From an uncultured Prevotellaceae bacterium (lineage in GTDB: Bacteria > Bacteroidota > Bacteroidia > Bacteroidales > Bacteroidaceae): 32,547 bases of DNA. A program made the position numbers and the translations under genes. Location of the stretch: the NCBI GenBank assembly GCA_902761905.1, contig CACWMK010000059.1, forward strand, positions 1 through 32,547, written 5' to 3'. Shown here piece after piece: positions 6,019 through 15,359 of this stretch. Each line of letters starts with the position of its first letter. The first letter of the stretch is position 1. Under the pieces are notes generated by a model. That model searched no databases and was not told the DNA's origin. It saw only the letters and a list, made by a program, of their open reading frames with translations.

Positions 6019-7401
6019 TTATTTGACATTATTATTCTGGTTAGCAAACCTTCGGCGTGCTGCCAGCTCGGCCTGCATATTCTCATTATACTCCTTGGTT
6101 ATCGGGTAATAGTGCAATGCCACCACACCTACCATAAACAGCGCGGCAGGCACTACGCTCGATACCAGTTTGATGCCCATCATGGCACTCTCGTTCTGTA
6201 CTGCCACCTCGCCACCCGACACATAGCCGAACATAGAGATAAATATGCCAGCGATGGCACCACCGAAGCCCAGTCCCAGCTTGAGCGCAAGCATTATGCC
6301 CGAGAAGCAGAAGCCAGTGGCACGACGATGATTCTCGTACTCGATATGGTCGGCCACATCGCCTATCATAGCCCACAGCAGTGGGATGGTGGGTGCATAG
6401 ACCAGCGAACGCAGGAAGTTGATGAGGAACAGCAGTCCCACATCGGTAGGCTCTGGAATATAGAACAGAGCTGTGAGAAAGGCAGTCATAGCCAGACACA
6501 CCTTGAATGTATTGCGTTTGCCAAACCTATCGGCCAGATACTGCGACAGACAGATAACGCCCACAAACTGCACCACAGCACCCATCATGTTAAACACCGA
6601 GAAGCCTATGTTGTAAGAATCTTCTGGATCGAGATTTACAAAATGGTTCAGGAAATCGTAGAGCGACTTCTGATCGACATTGTACTGGAAGTAGAAATTC
6701 ATGGCCGAACCCCACATCAGCGAGAATGTGAGCAGTGCCATAGCATTCCACGACACGCTAGAGAAGGTGCTCTTAACGTCCTCGCGCATACTGATGGTCT
6801 GGCGTGGCGGCGGCTGAATACGCTCCTTAGTCGAGAAGAATGTTATCAGGAAGAAAATAAATGCTATGAAGGCATATATACATATAGTAACTGTCCAGCC
6901 ATGCTGCAAGGTGTGACCATCAGAGAAGTGGTCTACCATCGGCAGCGTGAGGCCCTGAACCACAAACTGTGCTATCGTCACCACAACAAATCTTACAGTT
7001 GCTATGCTGGTGCGCTCGCGTATATCGCTGGTCAGCAGCACATAGCTTACGGTGGCATAAAGCGCCACATGCGCCTTCTGCTGTATGCCCGGATTGTAGA
7101 ATGCCAGGATATAAAACACACAGAAAGGTATGACCGTCCACAGCATCCACGGACGGAATTTACCCCAACGTGTGTTGGTACGGTCGCAAAGTAATCCTAT
7201 TGTTGGGTCGACGATGACAGCCGACAGACTGGCTACCATCAATACACTGCCAGCCAAAGCTCCATCAAGTCCGAACACGTCGGTATAAAACTTCAACTGG
7301 AATATCATCATCATCTGAAACACCAGGTTAGCGGCGGCATCTCCCAAGGAGTAGCCCACCTTCTCGCCCAATGAAACCTGCTGTGATGATAACCTATTCA
7401 T
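6019..7401 (-). CDS. GPH-family (MelB/XylP-like) sugar:cation symporter
   Basis: About 460 residues with roughly 12 hydrophobic segments. The N-terminus (LGEKVGYSLGDAAANLVFQ) and the loop DRTNTRWGKFRPWMLW are hallmarks of the glycoside-pentoside-hexuronide symporters. It should import short xylosides or related oligosaccharides for the downstream GH43, as in Prevotella xylanase clusters; the substrate is inferred from context. Start 7401 (MNRLSSQQVSLGEK) is preferred over the longer frame to 7455, because the extra 18 codons run over the promoter -7 box at 7425-7432. It is divergent from the acetylesterase gene. Confidence 0.9.
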   Translation of the reverse strand: MNRLSSQQVSLGEKVGYSLGDAAANLVFQMMMIFQLKFYTDVFGLDGALAGSVLMVASLSAVIVDPTIGLLCDRTNTRWGKFRPWMLWTVIPFCVFYILAFYNPGIQQKAHVALYATVSYVLLTSDIRERTSIATVRFVVVTIAQFVVQGLTLPMVDHFSDGHTLQHGWTVTICIYAFIAFIFFLITFFSTKERIQPPPRQTISMREDVKSTFSSVSWNAMALLTFSLMWGSAMNFYFQYNVDQKSLYDFLNHFVNLDPEDSYNIGFSVFNMMGAVVQFVGVICLSQYLADRFGKRNTFKVCLAMTAFLTALFYIPEPTDVGLLFLINFLRSLVYAPTIPLLWAMIGDVADHIEYENHRRATGFCFSGIMLALKLGLGFGGAIAGIFISMFGYVSGGEVAVQNESAMMGIKLVSSVVPAALFMVGVVALHYYPITKEYNENMQAELAARRRFANQNNNVK

Positions 7402-7424
7402 AACTGTTGAAACAAAAACTGGTG

Positions 7425-7432
7425 CAAAGATA
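7425..7432 (-). promoter_or_regulatory. Promoter -7 box for the symporter-GH43 operon
   Basis: On the minus strand TATCTTTG (plus-strand 7425-7432) is followed by GCACC and about 23 nt of leader before ATG 7401. The -33 element is weak. The box decides the symporter start. Confidence 0.6.
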
Positions 7433-7538
7433 GTGAAAAATCGGCCATCCGACATTCTAAATTGTTACAGATGCTTTTTCAAATGTGTCATCTGGCAAGA
7501 AAATATGCATTTTTGGCCGTTTCAACGAATAAATTTGT

Positions 7539-7546
7539 TACTTTTG
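7539..7546 (+). promoter_or_regulatory. Promoter -7 box for the acetylesterase-symporter operon
   Basis: TACTTTTG at 7539-7546 matches TAnnTTTG; a TTTG lies at 7512-7515 with a longer than usual spacer (23 bp). The mRNA would start near 7550, about 17 nt before ATG 7567, ruling out the upstream extension of the frame to 7462. Confidence 0.6.
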
Positions 7547-7566
7547 CAACATCAATGCAACATTTT

Positions 7567-9516
7567 ATGAAAAAAATATTTTTAATTTGCGCAACACTGT
7601 TTTGCCTGACTAATGCCGAAGCTAAGATTACTATGCCCCAACTGTTCCAGTCGGGCATGGTGATGCAGCGTGGCAAGACCATCCCCGTTTGGGGTAAAGC
7701 CGATGCCGGCGAAACCGTAACCATACGATTCAACAAGAAGCAATATCAAACCACAGCCGATGCCAACGGACGATGGCGAGTAGACCTGCCAAAGATGAAA
7801 GCTGGCGGCCCCTATGAGATGACTGTCAACGAGCAGACGATCGATAACATCATGATAGGCGATGTGTGGTTGCTGTCGGGCCAGTCTAATATCGATGTAA
7901 CCATAGAGCGTGTGTATCCGCAGTACACCACTGAGATAGATGCATACGAAAACTCGCAAATAAGAATGTTTCGCGTGCAGAACGAAACGAGCACTCACGG
8001 TGTGAAAGACGACATACGTCCTACAAACATCAATTGGAAGCCAGTGAACAAGCAGAATGCATGGCTGTTCTCAGCAGCAGGCTACTTCCTGGGCAAGAAG
8101 ATGTTCGAGAAGAATAAGGTGGCTCAGGGCATAATAGTTAACAGCTGGGGCGGCACACCCATCGAGGCATGGATAAGCGAAGACTCGCTGAAGTCCGACT
8201 ACCCCATGCTGATAAAGAAGATGCAGATATACCAGAGCGACAACTACGTGCGCACTCAGATGCAGGCCAACGGTGCTGCCAACCACCAGTGGGAAACAAT
8301 GCTGAACGAGGCAGACCCAGGTTATGCCGATGCACAGTGCGACGACAGCCAGTGGCCAGTGATCAACCAGAACAACTGGACATGGCGCGGCACTGGTAGT
8401 GTGTGGCTGCGCAAGCATATCACTATCGACAAGGAGCACGCAGGTAAGCCTGCCCGACTGCTGCTGGGCACACTCTTCGACCGCGATGTGACATACCTGA
8501 ATGGCAAACAGATAGGCCAGACCGGCTATCAGTATCCTCCACGCCGCTACGACATACCCGAAGGGCTGCTGCGCGAGGGCGACAACGTGATTGCCATCCG
8601 ATTTATCAATAAGTACGGCGCATGCCACTTCATCCCTGAAAAGCCATATATGCTGTGCTTCGGCGATGACCGCATGTCGCAGAACCCTATGCCTAAGGAC
8701 GTACTGCCCCTGGGCGATGAGTGGAAGATGAAAGTAGGTGCAGAGATGCCACAGTGCCCCAGCAGTGATGTATCGCTGCAGAACCTGCCCACCACACTCT
8801 ACAATGCAGTGCTATACCCACTGGCACCATACGCTATCAACGGCATAGTATGGTATCAGGGCGAATCGAACACAGGCAACCCAACCCCATATGCCGACTA
8901 TCTGAAGAAGCTGATGGGCAGCTGGCGCGATCGCTGGCAGGACCAGCAGATGCCATTTGTGATAGTACAGTTGGCCAACTATGACGGTCGCCAGCAGACT
9001 GGCTTTCCACGTCCCATCACTCCACAGACAGAGCCCGTAAACAGCGGTTGGGCACAACTGCGCGAGGCTCAGCGCACAGCCGCTAAGGCCGACGCACACG
9101 CCGAACTGGCAGTAATCAACGACCTGGGTGAGACCGTAGACATCCATCCTCTGCGCAAAAAAGAGGTGGCCGAGCGTATCGCCCTGTGTTTCGACAAGCT
9201 TATATATAATAATAAGGTGAAACTATCCCCAGAGGTGGTATCGGCTCAGGTGAGTGATGCGGCCATTCAGCTCACGCTCGACCAGCCCATACAGGAAGGC
9301 GATCTCTATACATTCGAGGTTTGCAACAATGGTAGCAATAAATACCAGAATGTTCCCGCAGTAGGCAGGGGTAATGTGATTACCATACTTTATCCTTCAA
9401 CTTCACAAGCTTCAACCCTGAAAGTCCGCTACGCTTGGAAGGACGATCCCAAGCAGGCAAATGCACGTTCGATAAGCGGACTGCCAATGAGTTCTTTTGA
9501 AATGACAATTAAATAA
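7567..9516 (+). CDS. Secreted SASA-domain acetylesterase (sialate O-acetylesterase-like)
   Basis: This 649-residue protein has a signal peptide (MKKIFLICATLFCLTNAEA), an N-terminal beta domain, and the SGNH/SASA hydrolase core. The nucleophile block is GDVWLLSGQSN with Ser107, NSWGGTPIEAWIS follows near 192-204, WYQGESNTG lies at 429-437, and the Asp/His block DIHP has Asp525 and His527. A galactose-binding-like insert (about 275-350, LLLGTLFDRDVTYLNGKQIG) splits the core, as is usual in this family. Annotation pipelines call these sialate 9-O-acetylesterases. Next to xylan-oligomer genes, removal of acetyl groups from xylan or another hemicellulose is the more likely role (inference). It lies 13 nt before the second symporter. 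Confidence 0.85.
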   Translation: MKKIFLICATLFCLTNAEAKITMPQLFQSGMVMQRGKTIPVWGKADAGETVTIRFNKKQYQTTADANGRWRVDLPKMKAGGPYEMTVNEQTIDNIMIGDVWLLSGQSNIDVTIERVYPQYTTEIDAYENSQIRMFRVQNETSTHGVKDDIRPTNINWKPVNKQNAWLFSAAGYFLGKKMFEKNKVAQGIIVNSWGGTPIEAWISEDSLKSDYPMLIKKMQIYQSDNYVRTQMQANGAANHQWETMLNEADPGYADAQCDDSQWPVINQNNWTWRGTGSVWLRKHITIDKEHAGKPARLLLGTLFDRDVTYLNGKQIGQTGYQYPPRRYDIPEGLLREGDNVIAIRFINKYGACHFIPEKPYMLCFGDDRMSQNPMPKDVLPLGDEWKMKVGAEMPQCPSSDVSLQNLPTTLYNAVLYPLAPYAINGIVWYQGESNTGNPTPYADYLKKLMGSWRDRWQDQQMPFVIVQLANYDGRQQTGFPRPITPQTEPVNSGWAQLREAQRTAAKADAHAELAVINDLGETVDIHPLRKKEVAERIALCFDKLIYNNKVKLSPEVVSAQVSDAAIQLTLDQPIQEGDLYTFEVCNNGSNKYQNVPAVGRGNVITILYPSTSQASTLKVRYAWKDDPKQANARSISGLPMSSFEMTIK

Positions 9517-9529
9517 CAAATAAATAATT

Positions 9530-10921
9530 ATGAGTACAACTAACGAAACCAAAGGCTTCTACAAGCTCTCATGGCTCCAGCGCATCGGCTATGGATCGGG
9601 CGACCTGGCGCAAAACCTGATTTTCCAGACGGTAGCATGTTACCTAATGCTTTACCTTACTACAGTACTGAAGATTAATCCTGCATTTGTGAGCGGACTG
9701 ATACTCTCTGTCCGACTCATCGACTGCTTCTGGAGTCCTGTAGTTGGACGTTATATCGACAATCGCAATCCTAAGTTAGGTAAGTATCGTACATATCTGC
9801 TCTATGGCGGTATCCCCCTCACTGTAGCAGCCTGTTTGCTGATGCTTCCTCAGGCCGCCACATGGTCTACCAGCATGAAACTGATTTATGCCACCGTGAG
9901 CTATACGGTGCTCAGCATGATATACTCGGTAGTAAACATACCTTATGGCTCTATCATGGCCAGTATGACTCGCGACAACGACGAGGTGCTTAAGCTTACA
10001 TCTACCCGTATGGTATGTGCCAACATCGGCCAGATAGTAGTCCAGGCAGGTTTCCCCATCGGACTCGCTATGGTAGCCCACACAGTTATCGACTGGAACC
10101 AAGCTCTGTTTATGGCCATCGGTACCATTCCTGCATTTATTATCCTGCCCTCTCTGCCTATGCTTAAGAGATGGCTCGGCAAGAAAGGCCTGTATTACCT
10201 GCTACTCACCATCGGATTTGTAGGTTTTACCATTCTGTTTACCATCGGTAAATTCTTCGATGTGGCCGAACTCAATACTCTGGTACAGACAGCTAAGGTT
10301 ATGACAGGTGTGGGCCTGCTGGTAGGTTCGCTAATGTGGGCTCTTGTACCTGAGGTAATTACCGAGGCCGAGTATCGTACTGGCAACCGTCCTGCAGCTA
10401 CCGTTAACGCTCTGGCTGGTGTAGCATTCAAGGCTGGTTTCTCAATCGCTGGTTGGATTACCCCACTGGTGATGGGTATGATTGGTTTCGACCTGGCCAG
10501 CGAGGAGTCGGCTCTGCCTATCGATCCCACCGCTTGGTTTACCGTTACCTGCGTATTCGCTATTGTAGGCTTTGTGCTGCTGCTATACTGCTTCACTGGT
10601 TGTAAGGAGCGAATTGCCACCACGCCCGAGAAGCCTGTTACATACGGCGAAATGTTTGCAGAGTTCAAGGCCAACAAGTGCCTGCAGCTGGTGCTGAGCA
10701 TATTTGTAACAGTGTTCCTCGCATCGTTCATCAGTGCACCTGTAAATGCATACTATACTCACCTTGCCGAGTATTCAGCAACTGCACAGAATGCTATTCT
10801 GGTGTTCACTTGCATCATTCCTGCCGCCCTGCTCATCATCGTTGGAGCCCTTATCTATAAGTATCCTCTCACCGATGAACGACTCGACGAGATAAACAAG
10901 GAAATCGAGGCTCGCGGATAA
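9530..10921 (+). CDS. Second GPH-family sugar:cation symporter
   Basis: This 463-residue protein has about 12 membrane segments and the GPH signatures LSWLQRIGYGSGDLAQNLIF, SVRLIDCFWSPVVGRYIDN and a PKLGKYRTYLL loop. It differs clearly in sequence from the symporter at 6019-7401, so the two probably differ in substrate and are not a recent duplication. Translation likely follows the acetylesterase on one mRNA (13-nt gap). It probably imports the deacetylated oligosaccharide or a related sugar; the substrate is not readable from sequence. Confidence 0.88.
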   Translation: MSTTNETKGFYKLSWLQRIGYGSGDLAQNLIFQTVACYLMLYLTTVLKINPAFVSGLILSVRLIDCFWSPVVGRYIDNRNPKLGKYRTYLLYGGIPLTVAACLLMLPQAATWSTSMKLIYATVSYTVLSMIYSVVNIPYGSIMASMTRDNDEVLKLTSTRMVCANIGQIVVQAGFPIGLAMVAHTVIDWNQALFMAIGTIPAFIILPSLPMLKRWLGKKGLYYLLLTIGFVGFTILFTIGKFFDVAELNTLVQTAKVMTGVGLLVGSLMWALVPEVITEAEYRTGNRPAATVNALAGVAFKAGFSIAGWITPLVMGMIGFDLASEESALPIDPTAWFTVTCVFAIVGFVLLLYCFTGCKERIATTPEKPVTYGEMFAEFKANKCLQLVLSIFVTVFLASFISAPVNAYYTHLAEYSATAQNAILVFTCIIPAALLIIVGALIYKYPLTDERLDEINKEIEARG

Positions 10922-10943
10922 TTTTTGAATATTTTATTAAAGA

Positions 10944-10977
10944 AACTTGCAAGTTCCAAACTTTTTCAGTATCTTTG
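10944..10977 (+). promoter_or_regulatory. Promoter with a palindromic -33 region before the SpoIIE-type operon
   Basis: TTG at 10947-10949, a 20-bp spacer and TATCTTTG at 10970-10977 match the Bacteroidetes consensus. The -33 TTG lies inside a perfect 12-bp palindrome AACTTGCAAGTT (10944-10955), a possible regulator site. Confidence 0.65.
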
Positions 10978-11006
10978 CCCACAACAATTGAATATTGGGC
11001 AAAAGA

Positions 11007-13067
11007 ATGATCCAAAGAACGGTCAGACTACTAGCTTGTCTACTGGTTGTCGTACTCTTGGCAGCTTGCGGAGAACGGAAGGAGACAGGACTTGAAAATA
11101 AAACAGCCAACGGATTAGTCCTTGATGCATACAAGCATAAGGACTATCCGTTGTTGTTGTCTATAGCTGATAGTCTTAACAAGGCTAGAGCCATATCCGA
11201 AACACAGGCATACTACTGGAGCGGATATGCCAGCGATCGCATGGGTAAGAAGCGTACAGCTGAATATTACTGGAAAAAAGCACTAAGCGAAGTAAAAGAC
11301 TTTGGCAACAATGAAGAGGTTAGCTACTATGCCAAGACTGCCAGTCACCTGGCAAACCTATTGAACCTGAAGGGCGACTACGATGGCTCGCTAAAGGAGG
11401 CTATCAGCGCAGCTGAAAAGCTTGAGGAACTTGGGGGCGACACCACCACCGACTATGTAAACCTGTTGGTGTTCATCGGGTGCGGTCAGGCCCGTTTCCC
11501 ACGCATGGAGGATGCTAGCAAGAAGTCATTCGAACGTGCCTACGAAAAGCATCTTGAGCGAATCAATGCTTCGCCTACAGAGTCCACTTATAAAGGGGCT
11601 ATTGCAGGTGTTGTCAACATGGCTTACTCGTGCAATGCTACCCATCAATACCAAGAGGCCCAGTATTGGTGTGAACGCTATGAGGAACTAGTAAACCAAT
11701 ATGAGAGGATTTATCCTACCGACGAAGACTATATCGACAAGCAGCACGCCCGACACAACATATATCGTGCCACATCACTTGCCTCGCAAGGAAAGACACA
11801 GGACTCATATCTTGCCTATCTCGATTTCAGAAATACCAAGTTCAGCAAGAGTCCTGAGGGTATCTATGACGCCGGCGAGTATCTGATAGAGGCAAAGCAA
11901 TGGAATGAGGCTGCCAAATGTTTCGAGCGACTCGACGAACTGGTAAACAAGTACCACATGGAGTTCTCGTTCGAGAATATCGAAACCTATTATCTTAAGA
12001 AATATGAGTCCAATCTGAAGGCAGGACGTAAGGACTCCGTATATGCCATCAGTACTTACATCTGCGACTCTCTCAGCGCCGCCATCGACCGCTCAAGAGC
12101 TGACAATGCAGCTGAATTGGCCACCATCTATGAAACCGAGCAGAAGGAAACTCAGATAGTGGAAAACGAGGCAAAACTGCTGCGCGAGCGACAGATAGCT
12201 GCTATCATCACCATTATTCTCATTGTCGGTTTCTTTATTGCATATGCACTTTACAAACAGAAGGCTGCAGCTAAACTGCACAAGGCACACAATGACCTGA
12301 AGATAGCCTACGACCAACTGGAGGAAACCACTTCGGCCAAGGAGCGTATTGAGAGTGAACTACGTATCGCCCGTCATATTCAGGAATCGATGGTTCCAAC
12401 AGAGTTTCCACAGCGCGACGACTTCGAACTATACGCATCGATGACAGCAGCCAAGGAGGTTGGAGGCGACCTGTACGACTATCTTATCATCGGCGACAGC
12501 CTATGCTTCTGCGTGGGCGACGTGAGCGGTAAGGGAGTGCCATCGGCACTGTTTATGGCACAGGTCATCAGACTGTTCAGAGCCATGGTTAAGCGTAACT
12601 ACACGCCAGCCAAGATAGCCACAGAACTGAACGCTGAACTGGTAGAAAACAACGACGACGGAATGTTTATCACTATGTTTATCGGTGTGGTACATCTGCC
12701 TACTGGTAAACTGGAATTCTGCAATGCCGGCCATAACCCACCAGTGATAGGCAACGGCAACGAGAGTCACTTTATTGATATGGAGCCTAATGCGCCTATC
12801 GGACTTTGGGAGGGTTTGAAGTATCAAGGCGAGGTGATCGACGACATACGCGGACGCCTGTTCTTTGTATATACCGACGGACTGAACGAGGCCGAGAATC
12901 CTGAACTTGAACAGTTTGGCGATGAGCAGTTGCTTTCCGTTGTTAAACGTACCAGCAATTTGAGTGCCCGCGAAATGATTAAGACTATGAAGAACGAAGT
13001 TAAGCATCATCGTAACGGGGCCGATCCTAGCGATGACCTAACCATGCTCTGCTTGCATGTAAATTAA
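11007..13067 (+). CDS. TPR lipoprotein membrane-anchored SpoIIE/RsbU-type PP2C phosphatase
   Basis: 686 residues in three parts. A lipoprotein signal (lipobox LLAAC, Cys21) leads to an extracytoplasmic region of helical TPR-like repeats (about 40-380). A transmembrane segment follows (about 395-415, AAIITIILIVGFFIAYALY). A cytoplasmic coiled coil (KAHNDLKIAYDQLEETTSAK) joins a SpoIIE-type PP2C domain (about 447-686). Metal-binding motifs are present: GGDLYDY, GDVSGKG and PSDDLTML. Known family role: dephosphorylation of serine-phosphorylated regulators such as STAS anti-anti-sigma proteins. No STAS protein or switch kinase is in the window, so the target is unknown. The start is ATG 11007; a TTG at 10995 extends the frame but spoils the signal peptide. 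It leads an operon with the next two genes. Confidence 0.85.
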   Translation: MIQRTVRLLACLLVVVLLAACGERKETGLENKTANGLVLDAYKHKDYPLLLSIADSLNKARAISETQAYYWSGYASDRMGKKRTAEYYWKKALSEVKDFGNNEEVSYYAKTASHLANLLNLKGDYDGSLKEAISAAEKLEELGGDTTTDYVNLLVFIGCGQARFPRMEDASKKSFERAYEKHLERINASPTESTYKGAIAGVVNMAYSCNATHQYQEAQYWCERYEELVNQYERIYPTDEDYIDKQHARHNIYRATSLASQGKTQDSYLAYLDFRNTKFSKSPEGIYDAGEYLIEAKQWNEAAKCFERLDELVNKYHMEFSFENIETYYLKKYESNLKAGRKDSVYAISTYICDSLSAAIDRSRADNAAELATIYETEQKETQIVENEAKLLRERQIAAIITIILIVGFFIAYALYKQKAAAKLHKAHNDLKIAYDQLEETTSAKERIESELRIARHIQESMVPTEFPQRDDFELYASMTAAKEVGGDLYDYLIIGDSLCFCVGDVSGKGVPSALFMAQVIRLFRAMVKRNYTPAKIATELNAELVENNDDGMFITMFIGVVHLPTGKLEFCNAGHNPPVIGNGNESHFIDMEPNAPIGLWEGLKYQGEVIDDIRGRLFFVYTDGLNEAENPELEQFGDEQLLSVVKRTSNLSAREMIKTMKNEVKHHRNGADPSDDLTMLCLHVN

Positions 13068-13092
13068 GAACATTACTTATATACAAACGATA

Positions 13093-13641
13093 ATGAAGAA
13101 TCTCAGAGACCTAGCATTACTTCTGGTCATGGCTCTTGTGGCTATCACAGCCAGTGCACAAGAGGCCAGCCAGCAACTGATAAAGAATGGTGACTTTGAA
13201 CTGAACCCCAAAGTAGAGCGTGGCACTAGTGCTACTACCGGATGGGATGCAAGGAAACCAGTGGTAGTTACCCATGTAGATCCGATAAGCGATGACAACC
13301 CACACTATGCAGTAATCTGCTGCGACACCATCTACAACGAAGGTATCGATGGTATGGATATTCAGGACGGAACAAAATACGACCTGAGCATCGCGCTACG
13401 AAACATCCCTGCCGTAAAGCCTGAAAGCCGCACAAAGGGCAACAAACTTGTAATCGTTCAGCTGATAAATCAGGCAGGCAAGCCCATAGCCGAGGCTACC
13501 ATAAGGGTAAAGGGATATGGGTGGCAGCAGTTCAACATGCCAATCACTGCCAGCAGTTCGTGCTCAAAAGCCCGACTGGCCATAGTGGGCATAGGTTGCC
13601 AAAAGGTTGCCATCGACAATGTAAGTCTATTGAAACACTAA
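13093..13641 (+). CDS. Secreted jelly-roll (CBM4_9-like) protein resembling the GH51 N-terminal domain
   Basis: 182 residues with signal peptide MKNLRDLALLLVMALVAITASA and then one beta-sandwich domain starting LIKNGDFE. The stretch NPHYAVI...YNEGIDGMDI followed by DGTKYDLSIALRN is like the carbohydrate-binding-like domain at the front of GH51 arabinofuranosidases. Here no catalytic domain follows: the gene ends after IDNVSLLKH. It might bind a glycan or cell-envelope ligand, but its place between a membrane phosphatase (25-nt gap) and a nucleoside kinase (6-nt gap) gives no clear pathway. The resemblance is from eye-matching, so the assignment is moderate. Confidence 0.6.
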   Translation: MKNLRDLALLLVMALVAITASAQEASQQLIKNGDFELNPKVERGTSATTGWDARKPVVVTHVDPISDDNPHYAVICCDTIYNEGIDGMDIQDGTKYDLSIALRNIPAVKPESRTKGNKLVIVQLINQAGKPIAEATIRVKGYGWQQFNMPITASSSCSKARLAIVGIGCQKVAIDNVSLLKH

Positions 13642-13647
13642 TGCCAT

Positions 13648-15327
13648 ATGTTACAGATACGCTGCAAGAACAACAACATCACAAAGAGTTTTCCAGAGGG
13701 CACATCGCTAGTAGATGTATATCAGGCCTACGCCGCCGAACTGAATATGAAGTATCCTGTGGTATCGGCCAAGGTAAACAATACGTCGCAAGGACTTAAG
13801 TTCAGACTGTATCAGAATCGCGATGTAGAGTTTATCGATGCCTGCGATGGCTCTGGCCAGCGCGTCTACGTACGTTCACTATGCTTTGTACTATATAAGG
13901 CAGCCAGCGATGTATTCCCAGGCAGCAAACTCTTCATAGAGCACCCAATATCGGGCGGATACTACTGCAACTTCAAGAAGCGTGGCAACGATCCACTGAC
14001 AGATGACGATGTGCAGCGTATATGCAAACGAATGAAGGAGGTTATCGATCAGGATATGCCTTTCCGCAGAACAGAGGCCACCACAGAAGAGGCCGTCCGT
14101 GTGTTTAGTGAGCGTGGATTTTCTGATAAGGTAAAGTTGATTGAAACCAGTGGACATGTATACACATCATACTACACATTGGGCGACACAGTGGATTATT
14201 ACTATGGTCCGCTAGTGCCATCGGCAGGATATCTTAAGGTGTGGGGACTTGAGCGACTATACGACGGACTGCTATTGCGAGTGCCTGATAAGAACGACCC
14301 TACGCAGCTGTCGCCAAAGGTTGACCAGCCGCGAACATTCGAGATGTTTGCCGAAAAGACCCGTTGGGACATCATTATGCGTCTGTCGAATGCGGGTGAT
14401 GTAAACAAGGCCATACTGCGCGGCTATGCATCTGAACTGATACAGGTGAGCGAGGCATTGCAGGAAAAGAAGATTGTAAAGATAGCAGAAGAGATTGACC
14501 GCAGATTCCATCAGCCTGAGAATCCCATCCGTCTGGTGCTTATCACAGGTCCTTCAAGTTCTGGAAAAAGCACATTCTGTAAGCGTCTTAGCGTACAGTT
14601 GCTTGCTTGTGGACTGCGTCCATACTCGTTCTCTACTGATGACTACTTCGTGAATCGTGTAGACACGCCCAAACTGCCTAACGGCCAATATGACTTCGAT
14701 AACATCGAGACCGTTGACTACAAATTGCTAGGCGAACATCTGGAGAGACTGATGAAGGGCGAGGTAGTAGAAGTGCCCGAATATAACTTTGTGACAGGTA
14801 AGCGCGAGTGGAATGGCAAGAAGTTTAAGCTGAACAACGACAGTGTACTTATCATCGAAGGTATACACGCACTAAACCCACTGCTAACCAAGCAGATACC
14901 CGATTCATCCAAGTATCGCATATACATATCGGCCCTTACCAGCATATCGCTCGACGATCATAACTGGATTCCCACACAGGATAATCGCCTGCTGCGCCGC
15001 ATCATACGCGATTACAACAAGGGCGCATTCTCTGCCCGTGAGACCATCAGTCAGTGGAAGAGTGTGTGCGAGGCCGAGGATCAGTGGATATTCCCATTCC
15101 AGGAAACGGCCGACGTGATGTTCAACTCGGCGCTCAATATCGAGTTTGCCGTTCTGCGCACCCATGCTGAACTTATCCTATCATCTGTACCCAAGAATTG
15201 TGCAGAATATGCCGAGGCTCACAGACTGCTTAAGTTCCTGCGCTATTTCATCCCGATCAGCGACAAAGAGATACCACCCACGAGCATCATGCGCGAGTTC
15301 GTAGGTGGCAGTAGTTTCAAGTACTAA
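13648..15327 (+). CDS. TGS-domain nucleoside (uridine-type) kinase
   Basis: 559 residues. The N-terminal TGS domain (about 1-60, ITKSFPEGTSLVDVYQAYA) is followed by a region like the second additional domain of threonyl-tRNA synthetase (about 65-230). A uridine kinase/phosphoribulokinase-type P-loop domain follows (about 280-480): Walker A GPSSSGKS at 301-308, then the DDYFVNRVDTPKLPNGQYDF segment and IIEGIHALNP. Such fusions are a recognised family in Bacteroidetes and Firmicutes, annotated as nucleoside kinases; the TGS part may sense RNA or nucleotides. Cytoplasmic. The start is ATG 13648; the ATG at 13643 is in another frame. It is the last gene of the SpoIIE-type operon. Confidence 0.88.
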   Translation: MLQIRCKNNNITKSFPEGTSLVDVYQAYAAELNMKYPVVSAKVNNTSQGLKFRLYQNRDVEFIDACDGSGQRVYVRSLCFVLYKAASDVFPGSKLFIEHPISGGYYCNFKKRGNDPLTDDDVQRICKRMKEVIDQDMPFRRTEATTEEAVRVFSERGFSDKVKLIETSGHVYTSYYTLGDTVDYYYGPLVPSAGYLKVWGLERLYDGLLLRVPDKNDPTQLSPKVDQPRTFEMFAEKTRWDIIMRLSNAGDVNKAILRGYASELIQVSEALQEKKIVKIAEEIDRRFHQPENPIRLVLITGPSSSGKSTFCKRLSVQLLACGLRPYSFSTDDYFVNRVDTPKLPNGQYDFDNIETVDYKLLGEHLERLMKGEVVEVPEYNFVTGKREWNGKKFKLNNDSVLIIEGIHALNPLLTKQIPDSSKYRIYISALTSISLDDHNWIPTQDNRLLRRIIRDYNKGAFSARETISQWKSVCEAEDQWIFPFQETADVMFNSALNIEFAVLRTHAELILSSVPKNCAEYAEAHRLLKFLRYFIPISDKEIPPTSIMREFVGGSSFKY

Positions 15328-15359
15328 ATACGCATTTTTTGCTACTTGTGTAATAATAT

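Noticed and set aside
6112-7194. 360-codon plus-strand ORF
   Set aside because: Antisense shadow of the GPH symporter, rich in His/Gln with no recognisable motif.
7402-7455. 18-codon N-terminal extension of the left symporter
   Set aside because: It overlaps the -7 box at 7425-7432 and precedes the normal GPH N-terminus.
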